DNA of 64,000 nucleotides, taken from NCBI RefSeq assembly GCF_000312425.1, contig NZ_HE997181.1, positions 4,406,045-4,470,044 of the forward strand, read 5' to 3'. Each line of letters begins with the position of its first letter. Positions within the stretch are counted from its first letter, which is position 1. Source of the DNA: Reyranella massiliensis 521 (GTDB lineage Bacteria; Pseudomonadota; Alphaproteobacteria; Reyranellales; Reyranellaceae). Made by a program: the position numbers and the translations under genes. This document shows, piece by piece, positions 45,449 to 53,404 of this stretch. A model generated the notes under the pieces. The model had not been told where the DNA came from, searched no databases, and worked only from the letters and a program-made list of their open reading frames with translations.

Positions 45449-45898
45449 TCAGGCCTTGGCTGCTGCGTGGATCGCCTCGCGCACCTGCTGATAGGTGCCG
45501 CAGCGACAGATGTTGGTCATAGCGGCGTCGATGTCGGCATCGGTCGGCTTGGGGTTGGATGCGAGAAGCGCCGTGGCCGCCATGACCATGCCGCTCTGGC
45601 AGTAGCCGCACTGGGGCACGTCGAGCGCAACCCAGGCCTGCTGGATCTTGTTCAGGGCGCCGTTCGTTGCCAGCGCCTCGATGGTGACGATCTTCTTGTC
45701 GGCGACGGTACTCACCGGCACACCGCACGACCGCGTGGCCACACCGTCGATATGCACCGTGCAGGATCCGCACTGGGAAATACCACAGCCGTACTTGGTA
45801 CCGGTCAGGCCGAGCTGCTCTCGCAGCACCCAAAGCAGGGGGGTGTCCGGCTCGGCGTTGTGATCGAGTGCCTTGCCGTTGACGTTGAGAACAGCCAT
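45449..45898 (-). CDS. 2Fe-2S subunit of the molybdenum hydroxylase (IorA-like)
   Basis: 149 residues. Eight cluster cysteines are visible: the plant-type set in [19 protein letters not shown] plus a later Cys (RSCGVP), and the xanthine-oxidase set CGYC and CRCG (about 97-137). It passes electrons from the Mo centre to the cytochrome; no signal peptide is seen, so it is probably carried out by the Tat signal of the large subunit. First gene of the eight-gene unit; the next is 16 bases on. Confidence 0.92.
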   Translation of the reverse strand: MAVLNVNGKALDHNAEPDTPLLWVLREQLGLTGTKYGCGISQCGSCTVHIDGVATRSCGVPVSTVADKKIVTIEALATNGALNKIQQAWVALDVPQCGYCQSGMVMAATALLASNPKPTDADIDAAMTNICRCGTYQQVREAIHAAAKA

Positions 45899-46048
45899 CC
45901 CATTCTCCGTTGTTCAGGAATTATGGGAGCAAGCCTAGCGCGCGGCGGAAATCCCGCCTAGCCGTGACGCTTCACGGTGCCGTGAGCCTGTCGGGCATGA
46001 CAACGCCTCGGCTGCTTCACCGGCAACTGTCGCCGAACAACGCTCTGC

Positions 46049-47158
46049 TCAGAGTTTGGGAGGCGGATAGTAGGGCCGGTCGCCCAAGGCCTGTACGCGT
46101 TTCCAGAAGTCCGGCCCCGATGCCTTGCCCACTTCGTCGAGATCGGCAGCCTGCCGCCACATGCTCCACGAATCGGGATGCAGACGGCTTGCTTCGGCCA
46201 TCTGCAGGTCGCCCTCGACGGCACGGCCATGCGTGCGCAACCAGACGCCCAGACGGAAGCGGGCATGTGCCTCGGCAATTTCCGGTGTCACCTTCGGCAG
46301 GTTCGCCCGCACCGAAGCGGCGGGCAGCGCATGAGCGCCGGTCATCACCCAGGCACGGATAGCGTCGAGATAAGCCTGCCGTGCTGCCAGGCGTTTCGCC
46401 TGATCCTGCGGGCTCATCGTACGCGTCTTGAGATCCATGCGGCGGAAATGATCGGTCGAACCGGCCGTCTCGGGCGGCCGCACGATCCGACCTTGTTCGT
46501 CGATCCAGATCGCCTGCGGCACGTTGACGAGATTGTAGAGGTCGCTCAGTCGGTGTTCGGTGTCGATGAGCTGCCAGTAGGAAGACTTTGCCTGGTCGAC
46601 CCAAGGGCGAGCATGCTCGGCACCGCGGCTCTCCTCTGCCACGGCTACGACCATGAACCCCTTGTCCTTCAGTTCATCGTAGAGGGTCTGCCACACGGGC
46701 AAGTCGAAACGGCAGCCTCACCAACTGGCCCAGGTGGCGAGGAAGACCTTCTTGCCTCGGAGCTCGGAGAGACGGCGCGGCACGCCGTCGATATCCGGCA
46801 GCGCGAAGTCGGGTGCCTCCAGACCCTCAAGGGCCGTATTGCGCTCTTCGGCCGGCGCGCCCAATGCCCAAACATCGCGTTGTACGCTCGCGATCACCGG
46901 GCCGCCCAGCTTCGTCCAGAAAGCGGCGACGTCGACGTCGTTGACCCGCAATGCCGAGGCCGGCAGCGGCACGCAGATATCCGCACGGCACATGCCTTCG
47001 GGCTTCAAGGTCCAGCCGGTGACCTTCTCGGCATCGGCGGGGCTCATCCAAAGGCCGTCGTGAACGGCGACCTGATGCTCGGCGGCGGGCGTGAGAACGA
47101 CTGTCATGTCGGACACAGCGAAGCACCTTTCCGCGGCTCTGGAAAGGTCCTTCACCAT
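46049..47158 (-). CDS. Candidate selenoprotein: redoxin with in-frame TGA at the redox motif
   Basis: One reading frame of 369 codons if TGA at 46718-46720 (codon 147) is read as selenocysteine. Upstream of it the chain ends EAPDFALPDIDGVPRRLSEL, then KKVFLATWASW; downstream it goes on in frame with GCRFDLPVWQTLYDELKDKGFMVV. The TGA therefore sits exactly where thioredoxin-fold proteins have the first Cys, giving W-Sec-G-C. 217 more codons stay open, with helical repeats at the end. A SECIS-like hairpin follows. Start at 47158 is 12 bases after the TPP gene stop; ATG 47107 is also possible. The alternatives are a TGC-to-TGA nonsense mutation (pseudogene) or a sequencing error. selA, selB, selC and selD are not in the window. 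Confidence 0.75.
46685..46717 (-). promoter_or_regulatory. SECIS-like stem-loop just after the in-frame TGA
   Basis: Directly 3' of TGA 46718-46720 on the coding strand, UUGCC (46702-46698) pairs with GGCAG (46692-46688) around the 5-base loop CGUGU, with a G in its second place. The loop starts 21 bases after the UGA, within the range usual for bacterial SECIS elements. An alternative longer stem uses GGCUGCC (46717-46711) with GGCAGACC (one bulged A). GC-rich DNA makes chance hairpins common, so this is supporting evidence only. Confidence 0.5.
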
Positions 47159-47170
47159 GCCCGGATGAAG

Positions 47171-48802
47171 TTACTTCGGAACCGAAATCGTCACTTCCTT
47201 GGAAGTGATGAATTCCAGGAGCACCGGTACGCCCTTCTTGGTCTGCTCGATGCCGCGCTTGATGGCCGGCACGATGTCCTCGACCTTGGTGACGCGCTCC
47301 CCGTAGCCGCCGAAGGCGCGCGCCATGGCGGCGTAGTCGCCGGAGATGTCGGTCGAGCGGTACTTCTCGGTCGAGACCTTCATGATGTGCAGTTCGATAG
47401 CCATCGAGAAGTTGTTGAGCAGGATCGACATGATCGGAATGCGCTCGCGCACTGCCGTCTCGAAATCCATGCCGGTGAAGCCGATGGCGGCATCGCCCCA
47501 TACGTTGATGCAGAGCTTGTCCGAGCAGGCGAGCTTGGCGCCCATGGCCAGGCCGAGGCCGTAGCCCAGCTGCGTGGTCTTGCCCCAGCCGATGTAGGTG
47601 TGCGGTGCGGTCGTTTTCCAGAACGGCGAAAGCTGGTCGCGCGGGCTTCCGGCATCATGGGTGATGATGGTGTTGGCGACATCGACCGTATGCTGAAGAT
47701 CCCACAGCACGCGGTAGGGGCTGAGCGGCTCCTCATTGCTGGTGAGCTTCGGCATCCACTCCTTCAGCCACTCCGCCTCGACCGATTTGATCTCTGCCGC
47801 GACCACACTCGCGTCGCGCTTGGTGGCGCCGGCTGCCTTGCAGGCCGCCACAAGAGCCGCGAGCGTCAGCTTGGCATCGCCCACCAGCCCATGCTTGATC
47901 AGCACGTCCTTGTTGAGGTGCGCCGGATCGAGCGTTGCATGGATGATCGTCTTGCCCGTCGGCATGGAGATGCCGAAGTTGGTTTCGGTGAAGGAGCAGC
48001 CGATCCCCAGGATCACGTCGGAGCGATCGAGGAAGGAACGCACAGCCTTCGGATAGGCGCGTCCGCCCGAGCCCAGCGCCAGCGGATGCGTCTCGTCGAA
48101 GCTGCTCTTGCCTTCGAGGCTGGTGCAGACAGGAATGGCCAGCAGTTCGGCCAGTTCCTTCAACTCGTCGTAGGCCTCGGCCCAATGCACGCCCTGGCCG
48201 GCGTATATCACCGGCCGCTTGGCCGCCATCAGAACCTTGGCCGCTTCCGTCACAGCGGCAGGGTCGGGACCGTACTTGGTGACGACGACCGGCTCGTAGT
48301 TCAGCGGATCGGGTGCATCTTCGGCGTAGGCGTCGGCCGGCAGCTCGACGATGACGGGCGAACCGCGACCATTGCGCAGCAGGCTGAAGGCCCGGCGCAT
48401 GATGTTGGCAATGTCCTTGCCGTTGGTCACCGGCTCGCAATGCTTGGCGACATGCGCCATGGCAATGGTCGAATTGAAGTTCGGCGGCACATGCGCGATG
48501 CGGCGCGGATAGCCCTGCGGGATCACCAGCAGCGGGATAGATTCGCCGTAGGCCTGGGCTACGCCGCCATAGGCGTTCTCCGAGCCGGGACCGCTCTGCA
48601 TGCAGAACACACCCATCTTGCGGCCCTTGGTCAGGCGCGACATGGCATCGGCCATGTGCAGGCCGATGCGTTCCTGGCGCACGATGATCGGACGGATGTC
48701 GATTGCCGCGCAGGCCTCGATCAGATGGTTGACCGGGTAGGCGAAGAGATATTCCACGCCCTCTTTCTTCAGGATTTCGGCGATCGCCGGCCCGGTCTTC
48801 AT
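47171..48802 (-). CDS. Thiamine-diphosphate-dependent enzyme (acetolactate synthase large-subunit-like)
   Basis: 543 residues. The catalytic Glu44 lies in IVRQERIGLHMADAMSRL, with the FAD-like or central domain at about 190-325. The C-terminal ThDP site is WGDAAIGFTGMDFETAVRER followed by ILLNN, a GDA variant of the GDG motif. MQSGPGSENAYGGVAQAYGES is typical of the acetolactate synthase and related oxo-acid decarboxylase group. No small regulatory subunit is adjacent, so a biosynthetic ALS is unlikely. It lies between the CoxE-like gene (16 bases) and the redoxin gene (12 bases). Confidence 0.85.
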   Translation of the reverse strand: MKTGPAIAEILKKEGVEYLFAYPVNHLIEACAAIDIRPIIVRQERIGLHMADAMSRLTKGRKMGVFCMQSGPGSENAYGGVAQAYGESIPLLVIPQGYPRRIAHVPPNFNSTIAMAHVAKHCEPVTNGKDIANIMRRAFSLLRNGRGSPVIVELPADAYAEDAPDPLNYEPVVVTKYGPDPAAVTEAAKVLMAAKRPVIYAGQGVHWAEAYDELKELAELLAIPVCTSLEGKSSFDETHPLALGSGGRAYPKAVRSFLDRSDVILGIGCSFTETNFGISMPTGKTIIHATLDPAHLNKDVLIKHGLVGDAKLTLAALVAACKAAGATKRDASVVAAEIKSVEAEWLKEWMPKLTSNEEPLSPYRVLWDLQHTVDVANTIITHDAGSPRDQLSPFWKTTAPHTYIGWGKTTQLGYGLGLAMGAKLACSDKLCINVWGDAAIGFTGMDFETAVRERIPIMSILLNNFSMAIELHIMKVSTEKYRSTDISGDYAAMARAFGGYGERVTKVEDIVPAIKRGIEQTKKGVPVLLEFITSKEVTISVPK

Positions 48803-48818
48803 CTGCGTTCCCCTAAGA

Positions 48819-50000
48819 CTACTTGTTGAGTTCCTTCATCGCGCTGTCGAGACCGCCCAGAGTCAGCGGGTACATGCGATTGCTGCTGAGTTGCTGCAGC
48901 AGCTGAATGGACGGCGTGTAGCTCCAGTGCCGCTCGGGCACCGGGTTCAGCCACACCATGCTGCGATAGGTGTCGGCCATGCGCTGGATCCAGACCTGAC
49001 CCGCCTCCTCGTTCCAGTGCTCCACCGAGCCGCCGGGATAGGCGATCTCGTAGGGGCTCATCGAGGCGTCGCCGACGAAGATCACCTTGTAGTCGGGCGG
49101 ATAGGTGTGCAGGAGCTGCGCCGTCGAGAAGGTGTCGACGTGACGACGGCGGTTGTCCTTCCACAGCTTCTCGTAGAGGCAGTTGTGGAAGTAGAAGAAT
49201 TCGAGGTGCTTGAATTCCGAGCGCGCCGCCGAGAACAACTCCTCGCAGACGCGGATATGCGCGTCCATCGAACCGCCGATGTCGAACAGCAACAGCAGCT
49301 TCACCTTGTTGCGCCGCTCCGGCACCATCTTGATGTCGAGATAGCCTGCGTTGCGCGCCGTCGAGCGGATCGTGTCGGGCATGTCGAGCTCGACCTCGGC
49401 GCCCTCGCGCGCGAACTTGCGCAATCGGCGTAGCGCGATCTTGATGTTGCGCGTGCCGATCTCGACCGTGTCGTCGAGGTTCTTGTACTCGCGCTTGTCC
49501 CACACCTTGACCGCACGGCCCTCGCGGTTCTTGTCCTGGCCGATGCGCACGCCTTCGGGATTGAAGCCATAGGCGCCGAACGGCGAGGTGCCGGCCGTGC
49601 CGATCCACTTGCTGCCGCCCTGATGGCGCTTCTGCTGCTCCTCAAGACGCTTCTTCAGCGTCTCCATGAGCTTTTCCCAGCCGCCCATCGCCTCGATCTG
49701 CTTCTTCTCCTCTTCGGTCAGAAGCTTCTCGGCGAGCTTGCGCAGCCACTCCTCGGGGATCTCGGCGGTGATGCCTTCGGCGGGCAGCGCCTCCAGCCCC
49801 TTGAAGACATGGCCGAACACGCGGTCGAACTTGTCGAGGTTGCGCTCGTCCTTCACCAGGGCGGCGCGCGACAGATAGTAGAAGTCGTCGACGCTGTACT
49901 CGGCGACGCCCTTGTCCATCGCGTCCATCAGGGAGAGGTATTCCTTGATGGAGACCGGCAGCTTGGCCTGCCGGAGCTCGAGGAAGAAGTTCACGAACAT
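48819..50000 (-). CDS. VWA-domain protein, CoxE-like
   Basis: 393 residues. The C-terminal half is a von Willebrand A domain whose metal site begins LLLFDIGGSMDAH (DxGGS, about 239-246), with the distal threonine-bearing part around FVGDASMSPYEIAYPGGS. The N-terminal 200 residues are helical and charged (EEWLRKLAEKLLTEEEKKQIE). CoxE-like VWA proteins act with a MoxR-type ATPase in maturation of metallo-enzymes; the ATPase gene precedes it by 18 bases. The client is not evident, although a molybdenum hydroxylase operon lies 3 kb downstream. Confidence 0.9.
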   Translation of the reverse strand: MFVNFFLELRQAKLPVSIKEYLSLMDAMDKGVAEYSVDDFYYLSRAALVKDERNLDKFDRVFGHVFKGLEALPAEGITAEIPEEWLRKLAEKLLTEEEKKQIEAMGGWEKLMETLKKRLEEQQKRHQGGSKWIGTAGTSPFGAYGFNPEGVRIGQDKNREGRAVKVWDKREYKNLDDTVEIGTRNIKIALRRLRKFAREGAEVELDMPDTIRSTARNAGYLDIKMVPERRNKVKLLLLFDIGGSMDAHIRVCEELFSAARSEFKHLEFFYFHNCLYEKLWKDNRRRHVDTFSTAQLLHTYPPDYKVIFVGDASMSPYEIAYPGGSVEHWNEEAGQVWIQRMADTYRSMVWLNPVPERHWSYTPSIQLLQQLSSNRMYPLTLGGLDSAMKELNK

Positions 50001-50018
50001 GGCGTGACTCCTATGGGG

Positions 50019-50867
50019 TTATTGGCGCTGCTCCCGGCGCGCCATGAAGGCCAGACGCTCGAACAGGTGGACGTCCTGTTCGTTCTTGAGCAGCGCGCCG
50101 TGCAGCGGCGGAATGAGCTGCTTGGAATCCTTGGAGCGCAGCGACTCGGGCGACATGTCCTCGACCATGAGAAGCTTCAGCCAGTCGAGCAGCTCCGAGG
50201 TCGAGGGCTTCTTCTTGAGGCCCGGCACTTCGCGGATGTCGTAGAAGACGTTCAGCGCCTCGCGCAGCAGGTTACGCTGCAGATCGGGGAAATGGACGTC
50301 GACGATCTGCGTCATCGTCTCGCGATCGGGGAAGCGGATGTAGTGGAAGAAGCAGCGGCGCAGGAAGGCGTCCGGCAGTTCCTTCTCGTTGTTCGAGGTG
50401 ATCATCACGATCGGGCGCTGCTCTGCCTTGATCGTCTGCTGCGTCTCGTAGACGTAGAACTGCATGCGATCGAGTTCGAGCAGCAGGTCGTTCGGGAACT
50501 CGATGTCGGCCTTGTCGATCTCGTCGATCAGCAGGATCGGCCGGGTCTCGGCGGTGAAAGCCTCCCACATCTTGCCGCGCTTGATGTAGTTCGAGATGTC
50601 CTTCACGCGCTCGTCGCCCAGCTGACTGTCGCGCAGACGCGAGACGGCGTCGTACTCATACAGACCCTGCTGCGCCTTGGTGGTCGACTTGATGTGCCAC
50701 TCGATGATCGGTGCGTTCAGCGCCTTGGCGACTTCGTGCGCCAGCACCGTCTTGCCGGTGCCCGGCTCACCCTTGATGAGCAGCGGACGCTGCAACGCGA
50801 TGGACGCATTCACGGCCACGCGCAGGTCGTCGCTGGCAACATACGAGTCGGTACCTGTAAATTTCAT
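50019..50867 (-). CDS. MoxR-family AAA+ ATPase (CoxD-like)
   Basis: 282 residues from ATG 50867, typical MoxR length; the longer in-frame extension is not needed. Walker A GEPGTGKT (33-40), Walker B LLIDEIDKAD (112-121), sensor 1 in IVMITSNNEKELPDAF and the arginine-finger region LRRCFFHYIRFPD. MoxR ATPases with a CoxE-like VWA partner act as metal-cofactor insertion chaperones, as in CO dehydrogenase maturation. The VWA gene follows directly. The upstream gap to the cytochrome b gene is 102 bases and may contain the promoter. Confidence 0.92.
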   Translation of the reverse strand: MKFTGTDSYVASDDLRVAVNASIALQRPLLIKGEPGTGKTVLAHEVAKALNAPIIEWHIKSTTKAQQGLYEYDAVSRLRDSQLGDERVKDISNYIKRGKMWEAFTAETRPILLIDEIDKADIEFPNDLLLELDRMQFYVYETQQTIKAEQRPIVMITSNNEKELPDAFLRRCFFHYIRFPDRETMTQIVDVHFPDLQRNLLREALNVFYDIREVPGLKKKPSTSELLDWLKLLMVEDMSPESLRSKDSKQLIPPLHGALLKNEQDVHLFERLAFMARREQRQ

Positions 50868-50969
50868 GGTGCAAAATCCAGATTTCACGAGATCAGTGAA
50901 GATCACCCTAGAGGGGTGATTTGGGGCCAGCAAGGCCACGCGCGCAGGTCAGCCGCCCGTACTCGCAGA

Positions 50970-51668
50970 TCAACCACCGACGCGGACGATGAAATAGACC
51001 AATGCCGCCGATACCAGCAGTAGCGATATCGCGAGGCGGTTCGAAACGAAGACGAGCTTCGGCATGGCAGCGCCCGGCTCGACCACGTCGTCGGCCGGCT
51101 TGCGTCCGGTGAACATGGCGCCGATCAGGTTCTGCCGCTTCCAAGCGAGATAGAAGACAACGGCGAGTACGTGCAGCCCCACCAGGATCAGCAGCACGTT
51201 GATCCAGAACGAATGGAAATCGGTGGCACGCTCGACCCATTTGTCGGCGACCTTCAAGGCCAAGGGACCATTCACCATGCCCATGTCGGTGTCCGCCGCG
51301 AAGAGGCCGGTGGCAGCCTGTGCCAGCACGGCGAGAATCAGGACGACGACCATCGCGCCGCCCAACGGATTATGCCCGGCGTCGCGGGGCCGGCCGCGGC
51401 CCAGCAGATGACCGAGATGGGCGAGCGCTGCCGAAGGCCCCTTGAGGAAGCTCGAGAAGCGCGCCGTCGTACTGCCGAGAAAGCCCCAGGCGATACGGAA
51501 GAACAGCAACGTGAGAATCGCGTAGCCCGACCAGAAGTGCAGATTCATCCAGTCGCCGCCGGCGCGGGCGGTGAAGTAGGAAACCGCCAGCAGTACAGCG
51601 AGTGTCCAATGAAAAAGGCGGACGGGAACATCCCAGACGAGGATCCGTGTCGAAGTCTTGCCGGCCAT
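50970..51668 (-). CDS. Cytochrome b561-type membrane protein
   Basis: 232 residues. His20 (RLFHWTL) and His44 (NLHFWSGYA) with two later His (DFHSFW and VGLHVLAV) are the four expected axial ligands for two b hemes on four helices; an additional C-terminal helix lies at about 208-230. It is an inner-membrane electron carrier. It is divergent from the cytochrome c' gene, a pairing often seen where a b-type cytochrome donates electrons to or accepts them from a soluble c-type cytochrome. Confidence 0.88.
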   Translation of the reverse strand: MAGKTSTRILVWDVPVRLFHWTLAVLLAVSYFTARAGGDWMNLHFWSGYAILTLLFFRIAWGFLGSTTARFSSFLKGPSAALAHLGHLLGRGRPRDAGHNPLGGAMVVVLILAVLAQAATGLFAADTDMGMVNGPLALKVADKWVERATDFHSFWINVLLILVGLHVLAVVFYLAWKRQNLIGAMFTGRKPADDVVEPGAAMPKLVFVSNRLAISLLLVSAALVYFIVRVGG

Positions 51669-51855
51669 GCGCTCGTCATCTCCTTTTGGTGACTATTGTC
51701 AGGCCGATGTTCCTTCGTGCAAGTGCCAGCACACGCAGTCGTGATGAAGCGTTCCGCAGAAGTCCTGTTCGCTTCCGCCTCAACCTCTGCAACAAATATC
51801 CCATCGACTAGGCGTAAATTGCCCGTCGATCCGTTGAATAGATAGGGGATGGCCA

Positions 51856-52311
51856 ATGAGGAAGACTCTGGTTGTGGCACTGATCGGCGCGCTTGCCGCC
51901 GGTGGAATGGTAGGCGGCGCGACGATCGCCATGGCCCAAGGCGACGTGATTGCCGAGCGCAAAGAGAACCGCAAGCAGGCCGCCGCCGCGATGCGCGCGA
52001 TCAAGGGCATCATCGACGCCAAGGGCCCGACCAGCGGCGCGGTCGAACAGGCCGCCAAGCTCAAGACGTTGGAGGTCGCGTTCGCAAAGCAGTTCCCTGC
52101 GGGCTCCGACAAGGGCGACACCAAGGCCCTCCCCGCGATTTGGACCGACATGGCGGGCTTCCAGGCCGCCAACAAGGTCGCCGATGCCGCCTACGACAAA
52201 CTCGCCGTCGCCGCCGGCTCGGGCAATCTCGAGGCGCTGACGGCAGCCTTCGCCGAGACCGGCAAGGCGTGTGGCGCCTGCCACGATAAGTTCCGCGCCA
52301 AGGCGAACTAG
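51856..52311 (+). CDS. Cytochrome c' / c556-type protein
   Basis: 151 residues with signal peptide 1-28 (AMA/Q) and the heme site CGACH (139-143) close to the C-terminus (KACGACHDKFRAK), the layout of four-helix cytochromes c' and c556. An N-terminal helix (VIAERKENRKQAAAAMRAIK) contains Met46, possibly the axial ligand (then c556), otherwise the heme is five-coordinate. Periplasmic; binds NO or transfers electrons. A clear intrinsic terminator follows, and the b561 gene diverges from it. Confidence 0.9.
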   Translation: MRKTLVVALIGALAAGGMVGGATIAMAQGDVIAERKENRKQAAAAMRAIKGIIDAKGPTSGAVEQAAKLKTLEVAFAKQFPAGSDKGDTKALPAIWTDMAGFQAANKVADAAYDKLAVAAGSGNLEALTAAFAETGKACGACHDKFRAKAN

Positions 52312-52343
52312 CCCCAGCCGATATCGGCGCTTTCGAGACGAAG

Positions 52344-52368
52344 GCGACGGCAATGCCGTCGCTTTTTT
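52344..52368 (+). terminator. Intrinsic terminator after cytochrome c'
   Basis: GCGACGGC and GCCGTCGC form a perfect 8-base-pair stem with a 3-base loop, followed at once by six T. It lies 32 bases after the cytochrome c' stop. This is the clearest Rho-independent terminator in the window. Confidence 0.85.
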
Positions 52369-52385
52369 CTTTGCCGAAACGGAAG

Positions 52386-52501
52386 AGGCCGGCCGCTTGG
52401 GGAACGGCCGGCCTCCGCAGTGGCCCGTGACTGGTGTGGGAGGTTTGAAGCGAAGCCTTGGGGTGTTGGGAGTCCTCGCTTCGGCGGCTGACTAGGCCGC
52501 C
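52386..52501. repeat. Three-hairpin intergenic repeat, copy A
   Basis: About 115 bases with three stem-loops in a row. Hairpin 1: AGGCCGGCCG pairs perfectly with CGGCCGGCCT around CTTGGGGAA (52386-52414). Hairpin 2: GAAGCGA pairs with TCGCTTC (52447-52482) around a loop containing CCTTGGGGTGT. Hairpin 3: GGCGGC pairs with GCCGCC (52483-52501). The same order and the same loop words recur at 53405-53519 in the same direction. The stop codon of the TetR gene lies in the loop of hairpin 3. Confidence 0.75.
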
Positions 52502-53142
52502 GCCACGGGCTGATGAGGAGCGGTAAGCGCCTGCAGAACGATCGCCTGCGCGGTGAAACGCCAGGTTCGCGACGCGTGGACGGGTGACAGGCGAAGCTGT
52601 TCGCGCATGTTCATCCAGCTATCGAGACCGAACGCCAGGTCGAGCGAGTCGAGCACGAGATCGTGCGCGCCTGCATCCAGATTGCTGAGCTCGGCCTCGA
52701 ACCACCCGGCAAGCCGCTCCCGCAGAAGCCGCCTAAGTTGCACGACGCCGGAACCGACCGCCGGCGCCACGCTGCGCACGCGCTCGGCGAAGTGCCATAC
52801 CGGCAGCCATTCCTCGAAGAGTTGAGCGCGATCGGCGACCAGCAGCTCGATGCGGCTGGCCAACGGCGCTGCGGCATCGATCGGACGGTTCCCGTCGAAT
52901 GCGCGGCTGACCGCAAGATCGAAGGCAGCCGCATAGAGATCGGCCAGACTCGTGAAATGTTGAAAGAGCGCCCGGCTCGAAACGCCAGCGATGGTGGCGA
53001 TGGCAGCAGACGTCGGCTCCACATCGCCGGCTTGGATAAGGTCCAGCGTGGCTTGGATCAGCGCCTTGCGGGTTCGCAGGCCACGGACGATGCGGCCATC
53101 CTGCGAGCGCGATACGTCGACTGGGAATCCGATAATTTTCAT
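52492..53142 (-). CDS. TetR/AcrR-family regulator
   Basis: 216 residues. HTH at about 22-70 (TRKALIQATLDLIQAG, then TSAAIATIAGVSSRALFQHFTSLADLYAA). The ligand domain is helical with no clear family assignment beyond the superfamily. The gene has a promoter region richer in A+T upstream and carries the motif at 53212-53230 about 70 bases before its start. It is flanked by two direct copies of a structured repeat, one overlapping its 3' end. Target genes unknown; the divergent side is the long intergenic region. Confidence 0.88.
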   Translation of the reverse strand: MKIIGFPVDVSRSQDGRIVRGLRTRKALIQATLDLIQAGDVEPTSAAIATIAGVSSRALFQHFTSLADLYAAAFDLAVSRAFDGNRPIDAAAPLASRIELLVADRAQLFEEWLPVWHFAERVRSVAPAVGSGVVQLRRLLRERLAGWFEAELSNLDAGAHDLVLDSLDLAFGLDSWMNMREQLRLSPVHASRTWRFTAQAIVLQALTAPHQPVAAA

Positions 53143-53211
53143 GGGGAAACCAATAGAATAAAAACGACTTTAATGTCCAAACGATAAACAGCTCGCCTCC
53201 GGGCTGTAATC

Positions 53212-53230
53212 TGCAAAAATGCATATCTAG
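53212..53230 (+). promoter_or_regulatory. Recurrent intergenic motif, site 1
   Basis: TGCAAAAATGCATATCTAG. The core TGCA-N4-TGCA is symmetric and is followed by TATCT. It lies about 70 bases upstream of the TetR start, a suitable place for an operator. Near-identical copies are at 53668 and 60498. The binding protein is unknown. Confidence 0.45.
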
Positions 53231-53404
53231 CCCAAGTCGAGGCCTGATTTTGCTGTCTTTTTTTTCTGAGATAGGCATTTTTGGGGGGTCTGACATTGCA
53301 TCAGGCACGCAGGAGCCCCCCCTTCCCAGCCGGGAGCAGCTCCGACATTTCGCGAGGTCAAAGAGGGGGACGGCAAGGTTCGCGGACCAGAGCCAGAAAT
53401 ACGA

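Noticed and set aside
43174..45522. 782-codon + strand open frame opposite the molybdenum subunit
   Set aside because: Shadow of the Mo subunit gene; composition is unlike a soluble or membrane protein and no start site is visible.
46049..46702. A separate 217-codon gene beginning at TTG 46702
   Set aside because: No ribosome site precedes it, and its first residues are in the middle of the thioredoxin fold and continue in frame from the upstream segment; it is better read as the second part of one gene across the TGA.
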